A stretch of DNA of 64,000 bases from Zantedeschia hybrid cultivar (Eukaryota; Streptophyta; Magnoliopsida; Alismatales; Araceae), in contig JARZZO010000016.1 of NCBI GenBank assembly GCA_030544215.1, positions 39,206,001 to 39,270,000 of the forward strand. The letters run 5' to 3'. A program made the translations under genes and the position numbers. The notes beneath the pieces were generated by a model, which saw nothing but the letters and a program-made list of their open reading frames with translations, searched no databases and was not told the origin of the DNA. Below are positions 44,501 through 56,330 of the stretch, in pieces (the stretch's first letter is position 1; each line of letters starts with the position of its first letter).

Positions 44501-47095
44501 GGGTACCATCACTACATTGGCGATCCAGTCTGGGTGGTGTACCTCTCGGAGATGTCCGGCATCCAGCCCTTTTTGTACTTCGGTATGGATGGCCGTCTTC
44601 CTTTCCTGATTGAAGGTACGTCGCTTCTGCTTGACCGGGGGTAGATTGGGATCGACATGCAGCCGATGCTCCGCTACCTCCGGGTCGACTCCGGGCATAT
44701 CCGCAGGAGACCAGGCGAAGACGTCGAGGTTTTCTTTTAGGAACTCGGCAAGTCTTTCGGCCTCAATCTTCTCTAGGGCGGAGCCTATCATAAGGGTTCG
44801 GCCTTCTCCTCCCGGAACCGGGATGGCGATAAGTTCTTCTCCTGGGGATGCTTCGATTGACAGGGATTCGGCCGCAGCCTTCCCTTTAACCGAGATCATA
44901 TAACACTGCCGAGCTGCTTCTTGATTCCCCTTAGCTTCACCGATTCCATGACTAGTATGGAATTTCAGCTTCTGGTGGAAGGTCGAAGGTACAGCTCCGA
45001 TTCCGCCGATTAACCTTCGGCCAAAGATGGCGTTGTAGGCTGAATCGACCTTAACAATGGCAAAATCCGTTTCGACGGTAAGTTGCCGAGGAGCCGAACC
45101 TATAGTTACTGGGAGCTGGACGATGCCTTCTACTCGGCAGGGCGAACCATTAAAACCGAATAGAGGCCCCCGGTGAGGCTTCATGTCAGCCTCATTTAAG
45201 CCCATCTTTACAAAACAATCGTAAAATAATACATTTGGGGCACTTCCATTATCGACGAAGATACGATGGACATCGTAGCTATTTATTACAGCATTTACGA
45301 CGAGGGCGTCGTCGTGAGGAACCTGAATGTCGGTCAGATCCTCTCGGCCGAAGGCAATATCTTCTTGACGAGACCGCTTCGGCTCGTCATCGACTGCCGC
45401 TACTGTCATAGTGCTGAGCTGACGACGCCTCGATCCTTCTCCCGGTCCGTCGGATATCATGATAATTGACCCAGCACTAGGTCACTGGTGATGTTTCTAC
45501 CGGGGCCGAGGTGTCCTTCGGCGAAGGAGCGGCTTCTTTCTCCGGGGGTTGACGTGGCCTGGCCGTTTTAGGGACGTCCCGGTTCCGTTGATGTTGAGGC
45601 TGCTCTCGCCGGTACTGTGGCAATCCGCCCTCTCTGATGAGGCGATCAATTTCCTCCCAAAGGTGTCGGCATTCGTCAGTCGAATGGCCGATCTCCCGAT
45701 GGTATTCACAATATTTGCGGGGGTCCCTTCGGCGGAGATCCGTCTTGATACGCTCCGGCTGCCGGAGCATGCCTTTCACCTCCATAAGCGTTCGGGAAGG
45801 GGGAGCAGGTAGCGGTAAGTATCGCGGCTGCGGATCCCGTTGCTTGTCTCGGTCCCATTCCTCCCTCCGATATCGTTTGCGAGAGGGTTCTTGATCTTCA
45901 GGTCGAGGACGAACCGCTGGAGGGGTAGGCGCCGACACCGCTTCGGTTGTGCTCTTGCCTTTGGACATCATCAGGGCTTCCCGATTGATGTATTTGTGGG
46001 CCCGAGCTACGAGGTCCTGGAATGTGGAGGGATGGCGCTTCCCAATAGAGCTGAGAAGCCCTTCGTCCAAGCACCCACTGATTACGGCCGAGACCACAAT
46101 CGAACTGTCCAGGTTCGGGATTTGGGCAGCTTCGGCCCGGAATTTAGTAAAATATTCTTGAAGGGACTCGGTCGGTCCTTGCCGACTGGCTAACGACTGG
46201 CCGAGGTTTTGCACTGCCGGGTGGCATCATAGAACTGGTCGATGAACAATTGGCCCAACTGGACTAAAGAGTGGATAGAGTTGGGGGCCAATGTCTCGAA
46301 CCAGGTTAAGGCTGTTTTCTCGAGAGTGAGGGGGAAGAGACGGCAGCGGACTGCCTCAGAGACCCCTCGGACAGAGAGGTAGGTGTTAAACCTCTGGAAG
46401 TGGCAGACCGGATCTGTCATTCCATCATAGAGAGGGCCTTTCGGCAGTTTAAAGTTAGGAGGTACCTCGGTAGCCAGTAGGTCTGGCGAGAATAGAGTTT
46501 GCTCCAGAATGGTGCTGGCGAGAGGCGCTCCGTACGGCCGAGATACCATCTGCTGCATCTCTTTCCTCATTGCGGTCAGCCGCCGGTCCAGGTCCCGGGC
46601 GGTTGAAATAGTGACCGAACGCCCTTCGCCTCTGGTTGGATGAAACTCAGACAAAGCATAGCCTTGCTCCGTTATGATGTGGCCGGCGTGAGGGACTCGG
46701 ACAGGCGGTGCAGAGGGCTCACTGCGGGCCGTGGCGGCCTCGTCAGGGAGGACCTACGAGGGCGTTGGCCGAAACCTTGCATCTTGAGCAGGGCAGAATG
46801 GAGGAGGCGGTACTTGTTGGGGGAGCTGGCTTAGTAACCTCATGCGCTGGGCGATGGCAGATACTATGTCTCGCAGGGGCGCCAGAGAAGTAACGGTGGC
46901 GGCTAGTGTTGCCACTTGCTGCTGAAGTTCCTCCATCCGATTGTCTCCGGGAGCGAGGGACTCCGGTATGACAGGAAGAGCTGAGCCTTGTGGTGGAGCA
47001 GACGGGGCGCCTTCAGAGTGAAGAGGCTGCGCTGATGTCGCCCGCGTCTCTGCCTCGTCTTGTCCGGATCGTCGGGTCACTGGACGGTGAGACAT
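41586..47095 (-). pseudogene. Tat-C gag-pol polyprotein (decayed)
   Basis: Starts MSHRPVTRRSGQDEAE at 47095 and ends with the stop at 41586 (NVERLRRYFM). Frames change near 46200, 45470, 43670, 43130 and between 42560 and 42370. Conserved parts: gag (FETLAPNSIHSLVQLGQLF), protease VDNGSAPNVLF, RT (VPKKDGKWRMCVDF, YIDDMLVKS), archaeal RNase H (YVDGSACSMGSGAEW, where the third position usually reads GAGW), and integrase (DYFTKWVEAK, ISNNGKQFD in place of SDNGKQFD, so an active-site Asp is lost). Order and spacing match Tat-A and Tat-B. Confidence 0.92.
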
Positions 47096-47110
47096 GACTT
47101 CTTGTTTGCT

Positions 47111-47127
47111 TCCCACAGACGGCGCCA
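47111..47127 (-). promoter_or_regulatory. Primer-binding site of Tat-C
   Basis: Minus strand TGGCGCCGTCTGTGGGA next to the 5' LTR. Same as in Tat-A and Tat-B. Confidence 0.8.
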
Positions 47128-47129
47128 CG

Positions 47130-48029
47130 TGATGTAGTCGAAGCTATCACGACCAGATTCTGAGGCTGGAACCCGAAGTTGGGACCCGAAGCTGGATCGG
47201 ATCGGTGAAGAGGCCCGACGGGGATCCGGAACGCAGCGAGGATGAAGACGAGGCCGGAGATCCGAAGCCGAGGGGTGCCCGGGCGAGGGCTCGACAAGAG
47301 CTAAGCCGAGACTCCCTCGGACGAACGGACAGGCCGGCACAGAACGTGGCCGAGGCTCCTTCGGATGGGGCGAACTAGCCTGCGAAAGGCGTCGAGACCG
47401 GAGGGAGAAGACCCGAGGTCGGCGGCCGAGACCGACTCGGAGAGGTCGGCCAAGAATCAAACCGAAGCCCCTGCAGAAGGAGAGAAAGAAGAAGAAAAAC
47501 CAGTCAGTAGGAGTCCCGGGCTTCGGCCCTAAGGAACCCCCTCCGACGGCTAAGTTAGCTTCTGAAGATGATTCGATTCAGAAGTCAGAGAAGGAAGAAT
47601 AAGTAGCTTTAATGTTTTTTGGACTGTAGTCCTTGGGGTCTCGAAGACATACCTTTGGTAATAAATAGCCGTGTATGTATAGCGGAGGATAGAGGTTGCT
47701 TAATGGTGGCAGCCGATATAGGACTATGTTCTGGGTTTACTGGTAAACCGCCATAGTGCCTAACCCTCCCACCGGAGTGGGCTGGATACGGCTACTGGGC
47801 TGAAGGGGGTTGGGCTGATGCCGCTTAGTGGGCTGAAGCCTACTGGGCCGAGGGCTGCTGAGCTGCTAATGGGCCGAAAGCTATTGGGCCGTTGATGGGC
47901 CGAGGACCACTGGGCTGCTTACTGGGCCGCTAATGGGCCGAAGGCTGCCAGTGGGCTTTTACTGCTGTTGTTGGACTAATCTTAGTGTTGGGCTTGTTTT
48001 AATGGGCCGAATCGGATTCTGCCTCATCA
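47130..48029 (-). repeat. 5' LTR of Tat-C
   Basis: 900 bp, TGATGTAGTCGAAGC...GCCTCATCA. Very similar to 36566-37480 but shorter, mainly by loss of one TGGGCC-type unit near 47920. It is followed by the TSD CTGTT. Confidence 0.93.
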
Positions 48030-49096
48030 CTGTTAATAATCCTGTTGGTACTTAAACCATTAAAAGAACGCCCAACAACTTATTGGGCATTGTGCGAAGT
48101 ATTTGAAATACGAGAAAGAAGTACCATTCAGGTAATATTTCCAAAGGAGTTGCAAATGGATCTGCCGGTTCACCAATCATTGAGGGTTCTAGGACCGCTA
48201 AGCCTACATTACATGCTATAGTACCCAAAATAACTACTGGAAAAATATATAAAAGATCATTGGGCCATGCGGGGTTTCCGTAATAATTATGTCCCATCCC
48301 TTTAGCCAATTTAGCTCTTAATACATGATCATTCAAGTCGGCTTTCTTTGTTATTGGGATAAGTTCAATCTTATGGGTCCACCCCCAAAAGAATCGGACA
48401 TGAGAAATTTTCATCATCCGGCTCGAGCAAGAATCAAATCAAAGGAATGAAAGAACTGGATCCGTATTTCATCCATATCTACACGTATATAATAACTCTA
48501 TGTAAGAAAATATTTATCGAACTCCACTCCATTTTTTGGAGTTGCAACTTTTCATTGACAAGAATTAAGTTCTTACAGGTAAATGCTCAATATCCAAGTA
48601 GGCTTCAAATTTTGATCATGATCAAGTGCTTTTTGGATTATCTCATATCTTGTGGGATTATCTCATATTTTGTGATTGATATTTATTCTCACAATATCGC
48701 GAGTCTTCTTAAATACAAAGAATTTGCTTGTTACTAATAAAGTTTTACCTCGATTCTTCCTTAGATCCTTATTTCACTCCGATACTATTATGGATCTATA
48801 TGGATGCAAAGGTTTTTTTTTCCATACTATATAATAAGTAAGTAGAATAGATAGAACATAATCCAGATTATGCTACATCATCTATTTTACGGGATCCTAC
48901 GGAGTCTGTTCATGCATATGACATGGATTCGAGTATGATCATGGAAAAGATTCTCCTCAAGTGAACCAGCCTATCTTCCGGGGGACTCGGCGATGATTGG
49001 ATGCGGACACACATTTGGTTGTGAATTCTAATGTGGCGGATAAAATCATATGGAATCCGCATGGCCCAATCAATAGTTCAAGTCACACACTCCCAT
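48030..49096 (-). pseudogene. petD: Plastid petD: exon 1, group II intron, exon 2 (5' part)
   Basis: Exon 1 ATGGGAGT at 49089-49096. The group II intron (about 48353-49088) starts GTGTGACTTG and has domain V at 48391-48424 (GAGCCGGATGATG...CATGTCCGATTC). Exon 2 from about 48352 encodes KADLNDHVLRAKLAKGMGHN, YYGNPAWPNDLLYIFPVVI, EPADPFATPLEILPEWYFF and PNKLLGVLLMV up to the Tat-C site. Subunit IV of cytochrome b6f spans the thylakoid membrane three times. The retained frame is nearly intact, apart from a frame change close to the insertion. Confidence 0.92.
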
Positions 49097-49304
49097 CATC
49101 CATCTTCTCTTCGGAGGATCCACTTCAACTATTCATATCGAAGTATCAAATAAAGAATACTTTGGAGTTGAAGAGAAATATCCAAATAACATGTCTGAAT
49201 TTTTTTTCAATAAACCATATTTGTAGCAATGAGATACTATTGTTCCTTTGCAAAATAATATATGATCGATTACAAATATCTATCTATGATCTCTCTTATT
49301 TACT

Positions 49305-49720
49305 TTATAAAGGACCTGAAATATCTTGCTTACGTATCATTGAGAAGTGCATTAACATAAATACGGTAGTAAGAAGAGGCAATACAAAAGTGTGTAAACT
49401 ATAAAAACAAGTCAAAGTGCATTGACCCACACTAGCACTTCCACATAATAACTCTACCAAAGGCGATCCTATTACAGGAATAGCTTTAGGTACGCCTGCC
49501 ACAATTTTGACTGCCCAATAACCAATTTGGTCCCAAGGTAAGGAATAACCAGTTACACCAAAAGATGCAGTCGATACACCCGTAACGCAAGTCAATTCGC
49601 GAGGTTTTTTAAATCTGCCTGTGAGATACACACGAAATACGTGCAAAATCATCATTAGAACCATCATACTTGCTGACCATCGATGAACTGATCGGATTAA
49701 CCAACCAAAGTTGGCCTCAG

Positions 49721-49721
<1 letters not shown>
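49305..49721 (-). pseudogene. petB: Plastid cytochrome b6 (petB), C-terminal part
   Basis: Minus strand from TEANFGWLIR to ISGPL-stop. It includes MMILHVFRVYLTG, GVTGYSLPWDQIGYWAVKIV, IPVIGSPLVELL and LHTFVLPLLT. The His residues of the heme-binding helices are seen in HVFRVY and LHTF. Intron, exon 1 and the first ~80 residues are missing, and the homology ends exactly at the AT microsatellite. Several substitutions at conserved sites (for example RFKK for GFKK) mark it as a pseudogene. Confidence 0.93.

Positions 49722-49724
<3 letters not shown>

Positions 49725-49792
<68 letters not shown>
49725..49792. repeat. AT dinucleotide microsatellite
   Basis: About 34 uninterrupted AT units, followed by AT-rich low-complexity DNA to about 49920. 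It lies exactly at the breakpoint of petB. Confidence 0.97.
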
Positions 49793-49798
<6 letters not shown>

Positions 49799-50327
49799 AA
49801 TTATATATTATAGTAATAATATTATCGTAATAATTATAAATAATATTTATATAAATAATAAAATTAAAATATTAATAAGTATTAAATTAAAAAAATATTA
49901 AAAAAAATGAAAATATCAAAAGGGCTAAAACCCCCCAAAAGTCTAGTCCATAAGGGTTTGAAGGAGAAAAATATAGACAGGATGCATTTCATATACAGTA
50001 CAAATTAAATCCAATCTTTTGGATTGTTAAATTTCGAATTTTCCTTCATATTCTATTTCTTCACTCTTAATTATCAGACTTTCTGGGATTTATCTACGTG
50101 ATATGCATGGTACAAAGTTCATGGTACAGAACCCTTTTGATTCATTCTATTGTCTCTGCTTATTAAAAATAGACATTTTAAGGAGTTGGGGAATAATATC
50201 AATAAACCCTCTATAAGCTCATCCAAAATACGAATTAGAATCAAGTTACTCTGTTTCATTGGACGTAAAGTCTTCCTTGATTTGAAATATGGAGTCGTGT
50301 CATACGTAAACATTAGTTTCTTATCAT
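49793..50327. other. AT-rich spacer, possibly plastid trnF-ndhJ spacer
   Basis: No gene seen. The first ~130 bases are low-complexity A/T. From about 50100 the sequence directly follows ndhJ on its 3' side and may be the plastid spacer toward trnF, but no tRNA is present. Confidence 0.4.
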
Positions 50328-50804
50328 TCAATGAGCATCTTGTATTGCATAGAAATTGAGGGTAATATAGTCCTTACATAAAGGCCAGCCTATCCAACTT
50401 TCAGGCATCAAGATCTGTTTAAGGTGTAGATGATTATCATAAGAAATTCCCAACATATCATAAGATTCCCATTCTTGAAAATCAGCACTTCTCCAAACCC
50501 AGAAAACAGATGGGATTCTAGGATTTTTCCTTGGGGCAAATACTTTTACACATACTTCCTCCGGTTGATCCACACCATACTGTATTCTCGTAAGATGATA
50601 TACACTAGCTAAAAATCCACCAGGTGCGACATCGTAGGCACACTGAGAGCGTAAGTAATTGTAACCTTACACATATGAAATGATAGCAATGGAGTCCCAA
50701 TCTTCGGGTTTTATTTATAAAGTCTCTACTCCTTGATAATCGAAGCCCAAGGATCTATGAACTAGCTCATTCTTGATTAGCCAAGCAGATAAAAAACTCT
50801 GCAT
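50328..50804 (-). pseudogene. ndhJ: Plastid NADH dehydrogenase subunit J
   Basis: Start ATG at 50802-50804, stop at 50328. The C-terminal half is open: DQPEEVCVKVFAPRKNPRIP, FWVWRSADFQEWESYDMLGI, PESWIGWPLCKDYI and YAIQDAH. The N-terminal half has in-frame stops (TAA after GVETL near 50720, another near 50665). The family's YDMLGI and PESWIGWPLRKDY motifs are kept, with R-to-C in the latter. Part of the peripheral arm of the thylakoid NDH complex. Confidence 0.92.
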
Positions 50805-50984
50805 CTTCTCGATCTCTCCCACATTTTGATTTGTATAAGTATTTCAGATTTACAATGAAATTTATAAAGATGGACAACTTTTTGTCATTCTGCACAAAAG
50901 CAACCTACCTAATTCGCTAATTCGTGGGAAGATATTGAACTTTTGGATCTAAAAAATGCTTTAGAAGGTATTTCTAAAGTAGAT

Positions 50985-51589
50985 GGTGATTAATAGAGCA
51001 ATTCTTGATTGTAATTTCCATTATTCATACTGCGCCGAACATGAAACTTGTGATTGGTTGTAAAACATCGATTCTCCTATTGAGAGCTAATTCTATCTTC
51101 ATATATTTCTCGAGATATCTTCTTACGAAGTTTTGTTATTGCATCTATAACCGCCTCTAGTTTAGGCGGGCAGCCCGGCAAATAGACATCCACAGGAATT
51201 AACTTATCGACTCTTCGAACGGTACTATAATCATCGGTACTGAACATCCCTCCTGTAATAGTACAGGCCCCCATAGCAATGACATATTTTGGTTCAGGCA
51301 TTTGTTCATATAATCTCACTAAAGAAGGAGTCATTTTCATTGTGACTGTGCCGGCTGTTAAATTAGTCTGCTTGTCTAGGACTTGATCTTGGTACCAATC
51401 CATAACGATCAAAGTCGAATCGTGAGCTGAAGCAAATTCAATAAAACAACAACTGGTACCACAGAGAAGCGGCCATAAACTGAAGAGTGAAGACCAATTC
51501 GAAAGATCATTCAACGTAGTTGAAATAACTGAATTGGGGGTTGTTTGGTCAAGTAGCTGGACTCAGTCAAATTCATAACTGTCTCAATG
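50985..51589 (-). pseudogene. ndhK: Plastid NADH dehydrogenase subunit K
   Basis: Contains LNDLSNWSSLFSLWPLLCGT, SCCFIEFAS (two of the cluster N2 Cys ligands), LTAGTVTMKM, YVIAMGACTITGGMF and PVDVYLPGCPPKLEAVIDAI (further ligands). It reads into EDRISSQ and then TAG at 51077-51079, where plastid ndhK normally continues (CAG-to-TAG); the downstream tail is still recognisable (NRCFTTNHKFHVRRS). Frame changes occur near 51400-51440. Upstream, homology ends near 51589 at a poly-T tract. Its order with ndhJ is the plastid order. Confidence 0.92.
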
Positions 51590-51594
51590 TAATC

Positions 51595-51889
51595 TTTTTT
51601 TTTTTTGTTTGTTTATATTGATTATTACAGGCCTCTCGGGCTAATAGAATAGGAAGACCCTCCCGTCTTTCATAGTTGATAACCAAAACCGCGCCATCGT
51701 TCCAACCGAGTCCGAAGGAGATGAAGAATGATGTATAAAGAGAAGCAAAGAATAGAAGTAACCGAGGCTGCCATCAGGAAGGCCTGGCTATACCTACGAG
51801 TCAAATAATTAATCAAAATCTCAATGGTCAAAAAGAAATCGAGGGTATGGAAATAGCGACCGATGGCATCTTTGAGGCCGACTTACGGC
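51595..51889. other. Junction region, no gene
   Basis: Starts with a T-rich run at about 51597-51612 that marks the end of plastid homology. The following sequence has no recognisable gene and resembles plant mitochondrial intergenic DNA. Confidence 0.35.
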
Positions 51890-52195
51890 TCCTGCTAAAC
51901 TGGACGATCTAAAAGCAGAAGTCCAGGATCCCTGATCGAGGTGAATCTTGGGACGCCAGAAGACCCACGGCCAACATACATTAGTGCATTGCTAGAGCCT
52001 AAGATATCAAGGCACTTTACGATTGAGTTACTCAAAGAATTCACATATTGCTTCGCATGGGACTATCACGAGATGCCAGGGTTAGATCGATCTTTTGTCG
52101 AACATCGGCTACCAAGGAATAAGCCCTACAAGCAACCGCTAAGAAGGATGACCCCAGAGCTGACTGCTAAAGTGAAGGAGGAGATCGAGTACTGA
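51890..52195 (+). pseudogene. Ty3/gypsy pol fragment (upstream of RT)
   Basis: Encodes EVNLGTPEDPRPTYISALLE, CFAWDYHEMPGLDRSFVEHR and YKQPLRRMTPELTAKVKEEI, the region just before the RT core of plant Ty3/gypsy elements. A stop (TGA in QDP-stop-RGE) precedes it. No LTR is visible. Such scraps are common in plant mitochondrial genomes. Confidence 0.85.
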
Positions 52196-54102
52196 ATCGA
52201 CTCCTGGTCTTGACTGGTTGTCTCTTCACATCGTGTAGGAACGTGCTCCGATGTTCGTGAAGTCTACGCTCGGTCCGTCCTTCTAAAGAATCAGCATGAG
52301 AGGCATCTATCATTGGTTCAATAATAACCAAAACTTGCGCCTGGAACGAGAAAGGAATTTAAGCCTTCCATCTCATTAGCTATACCTCTTATATTCCATA
52401 TAATGCAACTCTTTTAGGATTAAGAGAAGAAAGATCACCGTGGGAGGAACTCTTCTTGATCATAGATCTATTTGATACACCTCTAGCAATGGACGTATAT
52501 CGTCTGTTCATTGGCTTCCCACTAGCTTCATTAGCTATCGATAGAATGAGATTTTCCTCTAGTACCTGATCTATAATCTATTGGCAAGGTTGGTTTCATT
52601 CCCCTAGATCAAAACCATGTCCTTCACCCGCTTCTTCGAACGAGTCGGCAAAAGAGTGGATGCTAGGGCTTATGCCTTTCCAATGGCATCTGTTTCGTCT
52701 CTATCTTTTGGTGCCCTCTCCTTTTGTGCCGCCCCCAAAGCATTCATTCCTTTCACTGTTCCCGACTGAGCTTACTGAAAGGAAGAGAGATTGTGAACTT
52801 TCACTGTAAGCTGGAACTCCAAGGTTGGTTTCATTAGCTAACGTTAAAGAAAGATCATTTATCATTTTTCAAGACTCACTTCTCTGACCCGCATTGGAAG
52901 AGGCCTTCAACTTAAAGAAAATGCCCTACCTATCATTGTAAGACTACTAGTCATTCATTCTAGTCCCTTCCCGCTACGCACCTTGTCTTCCTGCTTGTGA
53001 CGTTCGTTTCCTTGCTAAGCGGCTCCTAACTCCTAGGCGAGCAGATTCTCAGACATCCTACCTCAGAAGTATTGTATTACGTTGCTCTTTCCCTTTCCTC
53101 ATTTATCTTGAAATTGATTTTCTCTTACCTTTTTCTGATTGCCTAATAGTATCCACCTTCGGATGCCACTTTTCCTTATATTTAGAGTGAAAGAAAAGAG
53201 ATTTAATAAACCATTAATCGTTCTTAGATTCACTCCGGTCAGTCAGCTCCTATAAATTGGAGCCTCCCTCGTTGCGCTGCTGCTCTTAGCTCATAGGATT
53301 TCCCCTTAAGTTCCTAACTCATAAGTTGTTGAATCTTCTTTAAACCGATAAAGCGAGGGAAGGAAAATGTGCTACAGGCAGGGATAACGATTTAAGAAGG
53401 GAAGGAAACAAGTATTCGTGGACAGACCAATTGAGACAGGTGCATAGGTGCAAAAGAAAGAAAGGCCCATTATCGCATTTTAATTGACCTATCGTAATCT
53501 AGACGAGAGCTTGAACAGGGCTTCTTACTACACCTTATGACGACAGAAAGAAAGCCTTTGAGATTGAGAGCGAATCATGAACTCACGGGAGGAATGGACA
53601 GGTAAGGGAAGCAAGGGAGATATTCAAGAAGATGAGCGAGTCCTTAACTCACGGAACGCTACCAGCAAGTAGTACAGTTAGAAAGGGTAGAGATCTATGG
53701 ATTAACTGATTATGCCTGCTAACGGTTGATCTATTCATTCCTTACTCTAGTAGGGCATACTCTATCTGTCCTATACTAAACGCTCACTCTATAACTTAGG
53801 TAAACTAGCAGAGCTCTTGAGGGGGAACCTCCTAATGTACACAGTGAAAAGGCTATTCCATTTAGCCCCTATGCTACTGCCAGCCTTGAATTCCTCTTTC
53901 AGACAGTTCTAAAGAAATATGAAGGCACCTTACCAATACCATAAGTTATGCTTTCTTGCATATGAGACTTCGGTTGCTTGCATCTGATCTAATATAGGAG
54001 CCTAGTAGAAGCGGCTAGCCTGCCGTTCACTCCTCTTTATATACTTATATACCTATATAAATAAAGTACTAAATTCAGTCAATATTAAGCCACCTTCCTG
54101 AT
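52196..54102. other. Mitochondrial-like intergenic DNA, no gene recognised
   Basis: About 1.9 kb without a convincing reading frame or tRNA. Base composition and style resemble plant mitochondrial spacers. I cannot assign any part to a known gene. Confidence 0.4.
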
Positions 54103-54116
54103 AATCTGAAAATGGA
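54103..54116 (+). repeat. LINE target-site duplication (left)
   Basis: AATCTGAAAATGGA, repeated exactly at 56478-56491 after the A-run that ends the LINE. Confidence 0.9.
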
Positions 54117-54145
54117 ATAGTAATAGGGAATTCGAATGTCGGGAG

Positions 54146-55220
54146 ATGGCTCTGGGCGTGGGTGGAGGCTCTGGGCGGCAGAGGAGAGTTTCTCCTCCTC
54201 CAGCTGCTCTTGATGGCCATGTGAATACCGCAAATGATCTGCCCAACCTTGGGAATAGACAAGGTATTCCCCCCAACCAACCATCTCAAGGTAGGTCTTT
54301 AGCCCGCCAAACTAGATCTTCTTCAAGAGTTTCAGCAACCCCTAGAGCATGGACGTCCCTTTTTTCCAACCCTCATGCGCGATCAAGCAATAAGCTATTT
54401 CATCGAGCCTGAGGTGCGTGGTGACAAAAAGGTTGCTGTTTTCGAGGAGGAGGATGCTCATGATCTGGAAAACGCATGGAGGTATGCTGCTATGGGCTAC
54501 ATTGTGGGCATGAAGGCTTCTTACATGCCTCTTCTATCTTTTATCAAAAGTAGGTGGTCCTTAAAGGGAGAGATGAAATTATTCATACGTACTGGAGGAT
54601 TTTTTATGTGCATATTTGACTTAGAAGAAGGTCTAACCCATGTTCTTGATGGTTTCTGGACTATTCGAGATCACCCATTCATCCTTCAACGTTGGAATAG
54701 TAGTTTGAGAATGGAGAAGGAAAGCCTTACGTCTATACCAATATGGGTTACTTTTCCTGATCTCCCTCTTCACTGGTGGACACAGAGAGGACTCAGCAAG
54801 TTGAGTAGTTTAATTGGAAAGCCGTTGCATATGGATCGACTAACTGCTCTCCGGCAGAGACTTCAATATGCGAGGGTATGTATTCTTGTTGATACTACTG
54901 CAGAACTGCCTAGTATTATCCAAGTTCTTAATGACAATGATACAATTGATTTCATTTCTATATCCTATGATTGGATACCTAAGCCGTGTACTGCATGTAA
55001 GAACTTTGGTCATGGTGACAAGGAGTGTGTCAAGAATGAATCTGCCCCAATTGCAAGGAAGAAAATTAAGCAGATTTTTGTTTTAAACTCCTCTATAAAA
55101 ATGAGTAATACTTTTGATGTTCTTCATGATCTTGATGAGAACGGTCAAAATCCAGAGGAGGAGGTGCACGTAGATCCAGTTGGACTTGAAAAACCGGTTA
55201 ACCTAGTAGTTTCTAACTCA
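54146..55220 (+). pseudogene. LINE ORF1 (DUF4283 / CCHC zinc knuckle)
   Basis: Starts MALGVGGGSGRQRRV at 54146; the frame shifts near 54400 to continue as SYFIEPEVRGDKK. The DUF4283-type domain is clear (YMPLLSFIKSRWSLKGEMKL, FDLEEGLTHVLDGFWTI, IPIWVTFPDLPLHWWTQRGL, SLIGKPLHMDRLTA). A zinc knuckle CTACKNFGHGDKEC follows. This is the RNA-binding ORF1p of plant L1 LINEs. The C-terminus is fused to ORF2 by the deletion at about 55220. Confidence 0.88.
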
Positions 55221-56330
55221 ATTACTCTGCGTGCGCTAAAGCAAGAAGGAGGACTTGGTTTGAGAAGGCTAAAGGACTGGAATGAAGCCTGCATCACACT
55301 ACAGCTCTGGAACATCATCAATCAGGAAGACAATTTATGGACAATATAGTTTCAAGCAGAATACCTTTAGGCTAGCTCCATCTGGGAGATTGCACTCAAG
55401 TCCTATCACTCTTGTGCTCTGAAGGGTATTCTGAAACAAAGAGACTGGCTCATTGATAATATATCTTTTGAAGTGGGAGATGGATAGACATTCAGAGTTT
55501 GGCATGACCCTTGGTTGGAGAAAAAATCTATACTTTGTAGCTATGGGGATCATATGAGGTACGTATTGGGTATGCATCATAACTATCTCCTGAGTTCCTT
55601 CATTTCTAACCAAACATGGAATCTACGTGCAATAGTATCTCCACAAATGTTAAAAGTTTGGGACAAGATTCACTTGGTTACCATACATCGTGGTAAGGCC
55701 GATAAGATAGTATGGCAGCGTGACAATGGGACAATCGATGCAAAACAAATTTGGAACGAAAGGAAAGCTCAGCACCCAGTGGTTTGGTGGTTTGATTGTG
55801 TTTGGAAAAGACCCACTTGCCAAAAATACTCATTGTTTTTATGGCAGCTCAATGTGGGAAATATTGCCACAATGGATAGACTAATGAAAAGAAGAATTCA
55901 TGGTCCAAATGTGTGCTTGCTTTGCTTTGCAAATGAAGAAGATTTGGATCATCTATTCTTTAATTGTTCATATACTGGTTGGATTTGGAGGCAAATCCTT
56001 CATAGGCTTGGAATTCAAAGGAACTCAAGGTCCTCATTCTCATTGGAATTGAATGACCTTCTACAAAGTTTCAGACATCAAGGACCAGCCACCATTCTTG
56101 CCTATAATCCCATTAGATGTTCAACATGGTGGATTTGGAAGGAGAGATGTAATAGAACATTCCAAGGAATGCAACAGTCCAAAGTGCACTTGCTGATTGC
56201 AATACTTGATGATATCATATCCATCTTGGAAAGCTGCAACTGGGAAGGGAAAATGAGTAGCATAGCTAATTTATCTTTAAGAATTTTAATATCTCTGCTA
56301 TTTAGCCATAACATAGCTATCAGATTGTGA
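55221..56330 (+). pseudogene. LINE ORF2 C-terminus (zf-RVT domain)
   Basis: From ALKQEGGLGLRRLKDWNEAC, typical of the region after the RT core of L1 ORF2, through stops at about 55347 (WTI-stop) and near 55485, to the zinc-binding RT domain (VWKRPTCQKYSLFLWQLNVG, LMKRRIHGPNVCLLCFANEE, DLDHLFFNCSYTGWIWRQIL). Ends at 56328-56330. Without endonuclease and RT it cannot mobilise itself. Confidence 0.88.

Larger units (their letters stand above)
36566..48029 (-). mobile_element. Tat-C: Tat-lineage Ty3/gypsy retrotransposon
   Basis: 11.5 kb on the minus strand, with LTRs of 915 and 900 bp, TSD CTGTT, the same PBS as Tat-A and Tat-B, and a polypurine tract. Gag-pol has several frameshifts. The antisense gene keeps both introns but has a frameshift and stops. 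The LTR is more diverged from Tat-B than the Tat-B LTRs are from each other, so it is a separate subfamily member. It is inserted in petD exon 2. Confidence 0.95.
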
